Origin: Gallionellales bacterium RIFCSPLOWO2_02_FULL_59_110 | GTDB taxonomy: Bacteria; Pseudomonadota; Gammaproteobacteria; Burkholderiales; Gallionellaceae | Assembly (NCBI GenBank): GCA_001801215.1 | Contig: MGXA01000091.1 | Coordinates: 1-64,000, forward strand | DNA: 64,000 nt | Direction of reading: 5' to 3' | Shown here: positions 40,224 through 48,597 of the stretch, piece after piece | Numbering within the stretch: position 1 is the first letter of the stretch | Layout of the letters: the number at the start of each line of letters is the position of its first letter | Translations under genes and position numbers: made by a program | The notes under the pieces: model-generated | Told to the model about the DNA's origin: nothing | The model's input: the letters and a program-made list of their open reading frames with translations, nothing else | The model's database searches: none

Positions 40224-41995
40224 TATTGGCCCGCGTCTTGGGGGTTCTTTGCTTTTTTACCGAAACCAAACGGGCAACTGCCCTTGGCAGCCGGTGCGTT
40301 TTGCCCCTGCATGGTTTTTTCCATTTCGCCGCGTGCTAGTTTAAGGCCGTTTTCCGCCACCTCCAGGGTGATTTCGGTATGGCCATTTTGCCGTGCAAAA
40401 TTCTCGATGCTCTGCTTGCACCGCTCGCGCATGAAACCCTCCGGCACGCGCATCAGGCGCGCCAGCGCGGCGGCCTGCCAATGCAGTTCCGCCGCTACTG
40501 GCTGATCCAGTGTTTCCGCATCAATGAACGGCTTGATGTGCCGTGCTTCGACCACGGCAGATTTTTCCTGGCGGGCTTTTTTCTCGGCGCGCATGCTGAG
40601 GTTGCCGCGCACCGCAAGGTCTTCGATAGTGCGCAACAGCGCAACCGCGTCATCTGACCAGCGCATGACCTCATCCGCCGCAGGCTTGCGCTTCAATTCT
40701 CCCGCGTCGTAGGCCGCGACGATTTCCCCCATGGCCTGTTCCGCATGGTTGGGCATGAGTTGCGCGGTCGCTTCGTCCACAATTTTCCGGGTGATGACGG
40801 TGTGGCCATGCTCCTGGGCGTAGCGCATGATGGCCATGCGCGCCATGTTGCGGACGAAGGAAGGCACCCGCTCCATTCTGGCTTCGGCTTCATGGGTCCA
40901 TGAGGTGGTGACGCCGGACACAACGTCGATTTTGGGCTGATATTCGCGCATGCTGAGCAGAATTGCGCAGTCCGCGTTTTCAAGCAAATGCTCGCTATTG
41001 CCGCCGATATCGAGTTCGTCGTCGGCATGGATGCCCACCTTGCCGACAACCAGCAGCGACGGTTCGACTTTCCTGACATATTTTTCGATGGCATCGTGAG
41101 GTTTGCCATCCAACAGCTCGGTTTCTATTTCAACGCCGAAGTCTTCGGCAATGGAGTGTGCGACTGCCAGATGGCCGTCGTATATCTTTGCCAGCCCGGA
41201 ATCGATGATCTCCTCGTGCAGTTTTTCCTGCTCCTTGAATTTGAACACCTTGCCCGCCTCTTCGGACAGCACGCCCGCAATACGGTTAAATGCAACGTAA
41301 TGATAATAAGGGTCGAAGGCGGCAATCACCTTGACCGGAACCCGCCAACCTTCGGCTAGCGCCAACGCGGTGAGCAGACCTCCATAGGCTTTTGCCGAAC
41401 CATCCACCGCGACGACAATCGGGCCTTCCTTGATCGAGCGGGCTGTATTCTTGATGACCAGCGTATCGATAGCCGAGCGCCGCGCCGAACGCCTGCATAC
41501 GGTACCCAGCCGGCTTCCTTTTATTGCGCCAAGCCCCAAGGCCCCCATAACGAGCAAGTCGTATCTGCCAGAATTCGTTTCCCGCACGAGTTCGCGGTAA
41601 TTTTTACCTTCCAGCGAACTGCGTTTGAATTCGATACCGAGCCGGGCGCATTCATTTGCCGCCTGGTCCAAGTAGGAGTCGGTGATGATCGACAAGCCGC
41701 GGGTGATCAGATCGTCATGCACATCGCGCTGGCGCTCCAGTTCCTGCTCCTGCCGGAACTGTTCGGGCAAGCCCCCTTCCATCTGGCGGAAGCGCATGTC
41801 ATGCAGTTTGGCGGCATAAACATGGGAACCTGTGATCACGGGTGCATCCGCCATACATGCCAATTCCGCAGCATCCCGCATGGCGGCATTGGCATAATCC
41901 GATGAATCCAGCGCAACCAGAATGTTTCGATACAAGCGGGTGTTCTGCGATGTGTGGGACTCTCCGGCAACGGCCAAAGAAACTTGGGGCGTCAT
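40223..41995 (-). CDS. Tandem universal stress protein fused to three PCP_red-type domains
   Basis: A 590-residue cytoplasmic protein: UspA domain 1 (about 22-183; nucleotide loop GALGLGAIKGSRLG), UspA domain 2 (about 191-350), then three PCP_red-like repeats (366-413, 446-490, 506-555) of the kind found at the C-terminus of BchB/ChlB. The last 20 residues include SCPFGFGKK. The domain pairing with the adjacent radical SAM protein, which has four such repeats, suggests the two act together. The Usp part may bind ATP. Function unknown. Confidence 0.83.
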   Translation of the reverse strand: MTPQVSLAVAGESHTSQNTRLYRNILVALDSSDYANAAMRDAAELACMADAPVITGSHVYAAKLHDMRFRQMEGGLPEQFRQEQELERQRDVHDDLITRGLSIITDSYLDQAANECARLGIEFKRSSLEGKNYRELVRETNSGRYDLLVMGALGLGAIKGSRLGTVCRRSARRSAIDTLVIKNTARSIKEGPIVVAVDGSAKAYGGLLTALALAEGWRVPVKVIAAFDPYYHYVAFNRIAGVLSEEAGKVFKFKEQEKLHEEIIDSGLAKIYDGHLAVAHSIAEDFGVEIETELLDGKPHDAIEKYVRKVEPSLLVVGKVGIHADDELDIGGNSEHLLENADCAILLSMREYQPKIDVVSGVTTSWTHEAEARMERVPSFVRNMARMAIMRYAQEHGHTVITRKIVDEATAQLMPNHAEQAMGEIVAAYDAGELKRKPAADEVMRWSDDAVALLRTIEDLAVRGNLSMRAEKKARQEKSAVVEARHIKPFIDAETLDQPVAAELHWQAAALARLMRVPEGFMRERCKQSIENFARQNGHTEITLEVAENGLKLARGEMEKTMQGQNAPAAKGSCPFGFGKKAKNPQDAGQ

Positions 41996-42118
41996 GTGAT
42001 GTACCTCTGGTTTGCTTTAAACTTTTCCAACATTGATGCGCACAGCTTTCGGGCCATACGGAAAATCACGCGTCGGCATTTGCAAAATTGAAGAACTTTT
42101 GCTGCCCCCAAAACGAGA

Positions 42119-42158
42119 GAGGTATATCCCGTGGTGTTTCATCCTCGGGACATACCTC
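42119..42158 (-). terminator. Long hairpin downstream of the cytochrome run
   Basis: Arms GAGGTATATCCCG (42119-42131) and CGGGACATACCTC (42146-42158) pair at 12 of 13 positions around a 14-base loop. On the minus strand TTTT follows a few bases later. It lies between the 3' end of the cytochrome c gene at 42258 and the Usp gene, fitting a terminator, although a leader structure for the Usp operon is an alternative. No gene is seen in 41996-42257. Confidence 0.5.
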
Positions 42159-42257
42159 GCTCAGACTACCTGTTACTACAAAACGTCAACGATCATATCA
42201 GGCCGACTTGCTTATCTCAACTCAAAGCTATGTTCTGCGGCAGGCCCTCAATAATGT

Positions 42258-43205
42258 TTAATTTTTAACCTTCAGCGTGACATTGCTCGCCTTATCCCTG
42301 TTGCCGCCCTCGACATATCCACCGCCGATCAGTTCAGCGCCGCCACGCCCTGCCAGTTCGGATTCCATCAACTCCTGGAGTTCCTTGAAGTCGGGGTGCG
42401 TTGCCGCATTGAGCGCATCGACGTCGCCCTTGATCGGCTTGAAGGTCGACTTGGGGTTAAGGTATTCCTCGACGGATTTCGGCGGTTTGACATCCTGCAT
42501 CGCGCGGATGAAGGCGACCACGTTCCAGATATCCTGATCCATCAGGACGTTGCCCCAGTTAGGCATCGAAGAGGAAAGCGCCAGGACTTCACCGCCGCCC
42601 TTGATTATCGCAAACAGCTCAAGATTGGTCTTCTTCTGCATGTAGTCGCCACGTGTCAACGTCCTTGGCCGCGGGTTCAGGTCGATGGCGCTGGGGCCAT
42701 CGCCGTGCATCATCCAGCCATGACAGGCGATGCAGTAGGAGTAATACCATGTCTTGCCCTGATTTGGATCGGCGCCTGCAACAAGCGTTGCGTCGAACTT
42801 GGGTGACCAGTTGTTTGTCCACTGGTCGTACAGGGCAGCCCCCTGAGCCGGATTTTTCACCCGATCCCACAATTCCGTCCTTGCGGAACCATCGTCGGCG
42901 CCATAGCCGCTGCTCGTTTTATAGGTCTTTGCATCGACTTTGGCGCGCTTGCCCACCCCGGTCAGGTAGTCGAACGGCGCAACACCGTAAGTGCTGCCCC
43001 CTTTGCCTGCGCCCATGTCGTTGGCTTCTTTCTCGAAGTTTTTCGCTGCCGCATTGAGATCCTTATCGCTTTGCGTCGGGCACTCCACCTTCACCCCGCC
43101 AGCCGTGCAACGTTTCTCTCCCGCCGCAAAAGCTGTCGAACTCCCCCACACCATACCTAGGCTTGCCATTGCTACCAGGTATATTTTCAAATTGTCTTTC
43201 TTCAT
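42258..43205 (-). CDS. Periplasmic monohaem cytochrome c, 315 residues
   Basis: Signal peptide (cleavage near AFA-AGE), a long N-terminal region with three extra cysteine-containing or low-complexity segments (KRCTAGGVKVEC), then a cytochrome c domain with CIACH at 158-162 and sixth-ligand region SSSMPNWGN (about 210). The C-terminal 80 residues are not haem-binding. It lies 74 bases downstream of the NosZ-like gene, as nos-linked cytochromes often do, and may deliver electrons to it. Confidence 0.82.
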   Translation of the reverse strand: MKKDNLKIYLVAMASLGMVWGSSTAFAAGEKRCTAGGVKVECPTQSDKDLNAAAKNFEKEANDMGAGKGGSTYGVAPFDYLTGVGKRAKVDAKTYKTSSGYGADDGSARTELWDRVKNPAQGAALYDQWTNNWSPKFDATLVAGADPNQGKTWYYSYCIACHGWMMHGDGPSAIDLNPRPRTLTRGDYMQKKTNLELFAIIKGGGEVLALSSSMPNWGNVLMDQDIWNVVAFIRAMQDVKPPKSVEEYLNPKSTFKPIKGDVDALNAATHPDFKELQELMESELAGRGGAELIGGGYVEGGNRDKASNVTLKVKN

Positions 43206-43224
43206 TTTTGATTCTCCCTTTAGT

Positions 43225-43241
43225 CTCCCCGCAAGGGGGAG
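43225..43241. repeat. CTCCCC/GGGGAG hairpin between NosZ-like and cytochrome genes
   Basis: CTCCCC (43225-43230) and GGGGAG (43236-43241) form a small hairpin of the same core sequence as the repeat beside tRNA-Pro. It may attenuate transcription between the two genes. Confidence 0.5.
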
Positions 43242-43279
43242 GGCCGGTTATTCATCTGTATCCATGAGCAAAGAGTAAA

Positions 43280-45046
43280 TTACAGCCCCTTCACGCGTTC
43301 CGCTACCGTGATCTGCCCCTCTTCCATCAGGCCAGGCAAATGCTGCGCTTCGGCATAGTCACCCACCGCGAGGTTGGAATTTCCCTTCTTGGGATCGTCA
43401 ACGAAGAAGGTCGCTCTCATTTCCAGGTGCAATGGGCCGCAGAAGTGCGTACAGAAAATTTCATATTCCCCGGCGATATCTGCGACAAACTCATGCACGG
43501 CGGTCACGCCGCGCGGAAGATCCATGTTGGTTCTCAAGCCATAAGGGCCGTAGACGGTCAAACCCATGGTGACGTCAGGATTCTTGGTGATACCTGCCGC
43601 CTTGTCGATATTGGTGGCAAACAACCTGACCTTGTCGCCCTTGTTCACCCTCACCTGGCGGGGAATGTAGCCGTAGCTGAAGGCTTTCATGTGAATTTCT
43701 TTGACGCCATTGACAACCTTGATGCCCGGCGGTGTATTGTCCTTCGGGATCACGTACCTCTTTGACTTCGCCCGGTGGACAGGGTCGAGAACTTCCGTCA
43801 TGCCCGCTTTCAGCAGGCCGCCTCTCTCTGCCTCGCCTCTGGTCCAATCCTTGATCAAGTAAGCCATGATGCTCTTGGCATTATGCGGCTCGCCATCCAC
43901 CGGCATGATCTTCAAAGTCTTGCCGTAGGTTGGGCTCTTTTCCCGCGCATCCCACATTTCGAAGTTGACCGGATACACGATACCCGTCGGGCTGAACAAT
44001 CCCGTCGAGAACTTGTTCAACGCCATCACATAGGAGTTGTCCGCAGAAATGGAAATATGGCCTGTTCTATAGTGTGTCGGGATTTCGTCGACCACTTCAA
44101 GTTTTTTCAGATCCACTTTCACGTTGGCATCCGCCACGAAACAGCTTTCGTAAGCGTACTTGGAAGTCAGGCCTTGCGCGCTGTCTATGCCTGGCCTGTA
44201 AGATCCGCCGTCCTTGTTATATACATCCATGACCGAATGCAGAGGTCCCGCGCAGGTCGGCAACACTTTCTTGACCGCCAGTTTTTCGGTATCGATGATG
44301 GACATGGTCGCCGAGAGCTTATCGCTCACCAGAACCATGGTGCCTTCCGGTATGACGTCGACGCCATGCGGGTTCTTGCCCACCGGTATCGACTTGACCA
44401 GCTTGAAAGGGTTGGTGGAAAACACGCCTACTGCCGAGTGGTAATAGTTGCCGGAGTAAATGTACTTGCCGTCCTTGCCCGCATCCAGATAGTCAGGCGC
44501 GCTCGGCGAGGGGCCCCAGTCGATCACCTCGGTTTTCCCCGAGGCGATATCTGTCTTGGACATCTTGCCGGAATATTCGCCTGTACCATACAAAGTCTTG
44601 CCATCAGCGCTCAGCGCGATATGGTGAACCCCGAACGGGAAAGGCAGAGCGATAACCCTTTCCATGTAACCTGTCTGCAAATTGAGTTCGCAGATCGTAT
44701 TGGCGCCCTTGTCGTTGACGTAGAGGTATTTGCCGTCCGGCGTTCCATTTTTGTTACCCGCCGGGCTGCCGCTAAAGACAACCTCATGCAAGTCAACGCC
44801 GCAATCGATGTGCCGGTAGGTTTTAAAACTGGGGATACCAATGATCGCCACCTTGCCGTCCACACCGCCGGACGAATATAGCAACATCGGATCCACGGTC
44901 GGATTATCCTTGGCATTCGAAGCATCTACCGCCGCATTCTGCCATCCCGGAGTGACCACCTTTTTTTCAGCGGCGTTGGCCGTTCCCAAAACCAAGCAGC
45001 TCGCCGAAAGAGCGCCCACCATTAAAAATTTAGTTTTGCTTTGCAT
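43280..45046 (-). CDS. Divergent nitrous-oxide-reductase-like (NosZ-like) copper protein
   Basis: A 588-residue exported protein with a Sec signal (cleavage near TANA-AE; no twin-arginine motif), a beta-propeller (about 50-400) and a C-terminal cupredoxin (about 445-550). CuZ-type histidines map to H87, H141/H142, H227 (NPHG), H270 (GPLH), H330 (TGH) and H388 (EPH); the position next to H87 is Glu88 where NosZ has a second His. CuA residues C532, C536, H540 and M543 are present, but the first CuA histidine aligns with Met494 (DVTMGL for DVTHGF) and the Trp position is His534. I start at MQSKTKFLM with SD GGGGAG. N2O reduction is therefore not assured. Confidence 0.8.
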   Translation of the reverse strand: MQSKTKFLMVGALSASCLVLGTANAAEKKVVTPGWQNAAVDASNAKDNPTVDPMLLYSSGGVDGKVAIIGIPSFKTYRHIDCGVDLHEVVFSGSPAGNKNGTPDGKYLYVNDKGANTICELNLQTGYMERVIALPFPFGVHHIALSADGKTLYGTGEYSGKMSKTDIASGKTEVIDWGPSPSAPDYLDAGKDGKYIYSGNYYHSAVGVFSTNPFKLVKSIPVGKNPHGVDVIPEGTMVLVSDKLSATMSIIDTEKLAVKKVLPTCAGPLHSVMDVYNKDGGSYRPGIDSAQGLTSKYAYESCFVADANVKVDLKKLEVVDEIPTHYRTGHISISADNSYVMALNKFSTGLFSPTGIVYPVNFEMWDAREKSPTYGKTLKIMPVDGEPHNAKSIMAYLIKDWTRGEAERGGLLKAGMTEVLDPVHRAKSKRYVIPKDNTPPGIKVVNGVKEIHMKAFSYGYIPRQVRVNKGDKVRLFATNIDKAAGITKNPDVTMGLTVYGPYGLRTNMDLPRGVTAVHEFVADIAGEYEIFCTHFCGPLHLEMRATFFVDDPKKGNSNLAVGDYAEAQHLPGLMEEGQITVAERVKGL

Positions 45047-45227
45047 TATTACTCCCCTTGTTCGCAACTGCTTAATTAATCGGGATAGCGCAATAATATT
45101 TACGCCGACATTCAACCCAGAACATTTACTTCGGTGCTACCTCTATTACATATTACTCAATACTGTGCTGCATCCTTCAAAAACCGCCCCAGTTCGCCAT
45201 AATTTGGTGGCTGCGGCATTTTGTCGC

Positions 45228-45256
45228 ATCATGCCCAAAATGAATACTATCGTCAA
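45228..45256 (-). promoter_or_regulatory. Possible promoter upstream of the NosZ-like gene
   Basis: TTGACG (45251-45256) and CATGAT (45228-45233) on the minus strand are 17 bases apart, about 180 bases before the start codon. The -10 matches consensus at four of six positions, so this is tentative. The rest of 45047-45443 is AT-rich without a gene. I see no FNR-type TTGAT-N4-ATCAA site. Confidence 0.3.
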
Positions 45257-45443
45257 GAGAGAGGTATTCAAAGAGTGCTGAAAAATTTCACGCCAATACG
45301 GGGAGGCCAAAACATGGTTAGATATAGCAGCGAAATCGGGGAAAACCGTGCCGGATCGGGGCGCTCACGGGAAACACCCTCTCCGATCCATAAGCGGCAT
45401 GTCGGGTAACGCCCCTACTCACCGGTATTCCTCGCACACCACG

Positions 45444-45695
45444 CTACTTCATACACTGTGCCCCACTGTTATCAGCCTGCACCTCCTGTCCGACAGGCGC
45501 CCGCTGGCCGTTGCGAACCGCGCCGATGGCGAACACAACAGCCCCGAAAACAATGAGCAGGAGAAACTCGTAAGCAGGCACGCCGCCGCGCAGGCTCAAC
45601 AAGCTGTCCAGAACGCCTAATGACATGATAATAAAACCAAATATCTTGGTTATCACACCCCGGCTGCTGTAATTTATTTCAGCTTCGGCTTCCAT
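45444..45695 (-). CDS. Small two-helix membrane protein, unknown
   Basis: An 83-residue protein beginning MEAEAEINYSSRG, with two hydrophobic segments (about 15-35 and 40-60) and a polar tail. It starts four bases after the stop of the dihaem/haem-b protein gene (TGACAGGATG), so it is translationally coupled to it. Probably a small subunit of the same membrane complex; not recognised as a family. Confidence 0.65.
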   Translation of the reverse strand: MEAEAEINYSSRGVITKIFGFIIMSLGVLDSLLSLRGGVPAYEFLLLIVFGAVVFAIGAVRNGQRAPVGQEVQADNSGAQCMK

Positions 45696-45699
45696 CCTG

Positions 45700-47238
45700 T
45701 CAATGCTGCCTGCCAGCGGCCCTGCCGGCGCTGCGCGCCCACCAGAGCAGGCCGCCCGCAAACAGCACCATAATTGCTAACGCCGCGACCAGCGGCCTGG
45801 AACCGGTTGCCGGTTTTAACAGCAACCAATACCAGGTGGTCATGGTGTGCTTCGAGCCTTTTTCGCTGTTATTGCTGCCATCCCAGGCAGCGAATGCAAC
45901 CGGAATAAACTTGCCCTCGGCGAACTGGATATCCTTGTCCGCCGCTTGGGTAGTGAGCGGGCGGTACATCAGCACCTTCCAGGTTCCGTCGCTATAACTC
46001 GAAACGGTCTTGAGGCCGACCGCTGCCGCATCGCGCTTCTCGATCGCTTTGAATCCGAGGCTGTTGAGAAGATTGGCCGCTTCCGGCTCGCTCTTCGTGC
46101 CGCTCTTCCAATGCCAGATATTCACCGGGTGCGACTCATCGCCCATGCCAAAATAAGGCTTGCGCATTTCCGTGGGAATCACGACCGGCAACTGCACGGC
46201 AACACCGTCTTCCGCAATGGGCTCATCGGCAATCTTCTCCGCGCTCTCATCTCCCGGGATGCTCTTGGTTCGATCATCCCATTCCATGAGTAGCGCAACC
46301 ATCTTGTCGTTGTACATGGCGCGCACGATGATGGTGTCATTGGACGGTTTGAAATAACGCTCCTCGCCGATTATCTGGGGAACCAGATAAAAGGCGGTCG
46401 GCACAGATTCATTCCAGCGCTTGTCATCCGTCGTAGCCGGCAATTCGCCTTCCACCTTATCCGCTTTAATGACCGTATTCTCGGCATTGACAGTCATGCC
46501 GGTCTTGGCCAAGGATTCCACATAGTTGGCCACATGCCAGCGCTCCTCAACCGAGAGTACATTTTTGCTCTTTGGGTCGGCGAACGATGGCATCTCCGTA
46601 CCGGCAATGCCGGTGGATATACGCGTATAAATATCTTTTGGATCGCTACTGCCAATGAAAGTCCATGGCTTGGTCAGGTTGCGCGGCCAGGTGCGCTCGC
46701 CGCCGCCCCCTTTGAGCCGCTTGCTGGCGCTGCCCTTGCCGCTCTTGCCATGGCATTCCACACAACGGTCGCCGTCTTCGAAAAGTTTTTTGCCCTTCTC
46801 GATGCTCTCTGCCGAACTTTTCACCTGCGTACCGTAATCGACCTGTTTTTCGGGCGGCTTATCGAAACCGGCGAAGGACTTGAGGTAAGCCGCCAGATCC
46901 CACATTTCCTGCTCGGAAAGCAGATCGCTCCAGCCCGGCATGGCGGTTCCCGGCATACCGTCGCGTATCATGCGGAAGATGTCATCGTCATTAGGCGTCA
47001 TATCTTCAAAACTGGAAGTTTTGATCTTGTAATTGCCGGACGTAAAGTCACGCGGCGGGGGATTAAGATAATCCTGAGCCGCGCCCGCGCCGTCGCCTTC
47101 GGCACCGTGACACCAGGTGCAACGCTTGTCGTAAACTTCCTTTCCCTTGTCGGCGTTGCCGGGTTTCGCCATCGCCGTTCCTGCCGCAAATAACGCAGAG
47201 CAGAGAGCGAGGAGCGCCAGTTTGTTTTTATAAGTCAT
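45700..47238 (-). CDS. Dihaem cytochrome c fused to haem-b (NxrC/EB_dh-like) domain, membrane-anchored
   Basis: A 512-residue exported protein: signal peptide (about 1-24), two cytochrome c domains with CTWCH (40-44) and CVECH (159-163), then an EB_dh-type domain (about 265-475) like the gamma subunits of type II DMSO-reductase-family enzymes (NxrC, ClrC, ethylbenzene dehydrogenase), which bind one haem b with Met/Lys ligands. A C-terminal membrane segment (about 480-500) anchors it. No molybdenum subunit is nearby, so it likely works as a stand-alone electron conduit in this cluster. Start chosen at MTYKNK with SD AGGA. Confidence 0.85.
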   Translation of the reverse strand: MTYKNKLALLALCSALFAAGTAMAKPGNADKGKEVYDKRCTWCHGAEGDGAGAAQDYLNPPPRDFTSGNYKIKTSSFEDMTPNDDDIFRMIRDGMPGTAMPGWSDLLSEQEMWDLAAYLKSFAGFDKPPEKQVDYGTQVKSSAESIEKGKKLFEDGDRCVECHGKSGKGSASKRLKGGGGERTWPRNLTKPWTFIGSSDPKDIYTRISTGIAGTEMPSFADPKSKNVLSVEERWHVANYVESLAKTGMTVNAENTVIKADKVEGELPATTDDKRWNESVPTAFYLVPQIIGEERYFKPSNDTIIVRAMYNDKMVALLMEWDDRTKSIPGDESAEKIADEPIAEDGVAVQLPVVIPTEMRKPYFGMGDESHPVNIWHWKSGTKSEPEAANLLNSLGFKAIEKRDAAAVGLKTVSSYSDGTWKVLMYRPLTTQAADKDIQFAEGKFIPVAFAAWDGSNNSEKGSKHTMTTWYWLLLKPATGSRPLVAALAIMVLFAGGLLWWARSAGRAAGRQH

Positions 47239-47257
47239 CTTTTTTCCTAAACGCAGA

Positions 47258-48043
47258 TTATTCATGTTCCCACGTCCTTGGCCTTCTGCCGGTATAGTCG
47301 TATAAGAACAGGATTACTTTCCATGTCTCGTCTTCCGTTATGAAATTTTCCCAGATAGGCATGGATGAAATCCACGGTGCAGCCTCATCGGGCAAGCCCG
47401 GGCCACCCGTTGCGATACGCCAGAACAGGAACGATTCCTGCAACTGCGCGATGGTGCCCACGTCCTGGAAATTGAGCGGTGTGGGATTCAAGCCAGGGGC
47501 GTAAGGCCCCTTGCCGTCCAGTTTATCGCCGTGGCAATACTGGCAGTTCTTGATATAGACGTCCCCGCCTTCTCTGACATGCTCCTTGAATTTCGCCGGG
47601 TCTTCCTTCTCGAATTTACGATAAGGGTTTTCCAGCTTGGTCAGGTCGAAACTCTTGCCATATGCCTTGAACTTGTTCGGCGGCGCGGGGTGGATGGTGC
47701 GCAATTCCGTCGGAGGATCGAAACTAGGCAGCATGCTCGAATAGGTGTAATACCCTGCCAGCAACGGCACAATAACGAACACCACATTCCGGATATTCCT
47801 CTTGGACGGGTCTTCGACCAACGCCTTGATAGGCGCAGTCAATTCCCGCGTGCCCTCTTCGGTAAAGGTGTACACCATCAACACCCCGGACACCACGAAC
47901 ACCATATACATGGTGAGCAGGCTCTTGGGAATCAGTTGCCCCAGCAGCACGTCGAAAACTAGGATAAAGCCGAAGTAAGTCCCGAATATTACCAGCGCCA
48001 TCTGCAACAACAGCGGGATGCGTCTTTTCTGTGTCGTATTCAT
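47258..48043 (-). CDS. Membrane-bound monohaem cytochrome c with three N-terminal helices
   Basis: A 261-residue protein with membrane segments at about 10-35, 41-60 and 85-104 and a C-terminal periplasmic cytochrome c domain with CQYCH at 167-171 and a sixth-ligand region SSMPIWENF. A distinctive proline-rich linker (FDPPTEL, HPAPPNKF) precedes the haem domain. It overlaps the upstream gene by one base and lies 19 bases from the next, so it is part of the CydA-like operon and probably a subunit of that complex. Confidence 0.83.
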   Translation of the reverse strand: MNTTQKRRIPLLLQMALVIFGTYFGFILVFDVLLGQLIPKSLLTMYMVFVVSGVLMVYTFTEEGTRELTAPIKALVEDPSKRNIRNVVFVIVPLLAGYYTYSSMLPSFDPPTELRTIHPAPPNKFKAYGKSFDLTKLENPYRKFEKEDPAKFKEHVREGGDVYIKNCQYCHGDKLDGKGPYAPGLNPTPLNFQDVGTIAQLQESFLFWRIATGGPGLPDEAAPWISSMPIWENFITEDETWKVILFLYDYTGRRPRTWEHE

Positions 48044-48597
48044 TATTCACATTCCTTGGATTTGGCTGATTCTGCGCCTTCTGCGGAGGCGTCCATCGTT
48101 GGAATTTGAACGGTCACTTCGCTGCCGCTCAAATCCTGGAGATAGGCGATGACAGCTGCAAGCTCAATCTTGGTCAGCCCGACACTGCTGCCAGTGGCAT
48201 CAGGCATGGGGCTTACGGTGTCATTGGTGCCCTTCTTGCCGAACCCCGGAACCACATAAACAGAAGGGCTCACCGATGACTCGTACAGGTATTCTTCGAC
48301 CGTTTTGGCCGTACCTTTGTATGCGGGGCTCTTCAGGGTTTTTTCGGCGTCCGCAACAGCCTTCTCCAGCATCGGCGCCCGTCCCATTTCGTTGTGGCAC
48401 AGCGTGCAGTCCCCTTTGCCGTCGAAAAGCTCCGCCCCGAGGGCGATGAATTTTTCCATGGTCATGCTGCCCAAATCCACCTTTGCCTCGACGGGCGGCG
48501 GTGCCGGCTTGATCTGCGGAATGCCAAAACTGGAATATCCCCAAAATGCACCCACCGTCAACAGACTGAAAATGCAAACCTTAATAAAATTGGTCAT
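48043..48597 (-). CDS. Membrane-anchored monohaem cytochrome c
   Basis: A 184-residue protein with one N-terminal membrane anchor (about 6-25), a proline-rich linker, a haem site CTLCH at 64-68, sixth-ligand candidate SPMPDA (about 140) and an acidic C-terminal tail. The ATG overlaps the CydA-like stop by four bases, which signals tight coupling and likely 1:1 assembly with that protein. Confidence 0.83.
   Translation of the reverse strand: MTNFIKVCIFSLLTVGAFWGYSSFGIPQIKPAPPPVEAKVDLGSMTMEKFIALGAELFDGKGDCTLCHNEMGRAPMLEKAVADAEKTLKSPAYKGTAKTVEEYLYESSVSPSVYVVPGFGKKGTNDTVSPMPDATGSSVGLTKIELAAVIAYLQDLSGSEVTVQIPTMDASAEGAESAKSKECE

Noticed and set aside
43775-44881. Plus-strand open frame opposite the NosZ-like gene
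   Set aside because: Shadow frame; the minus strand has copper-site motifs and a signal peptide.
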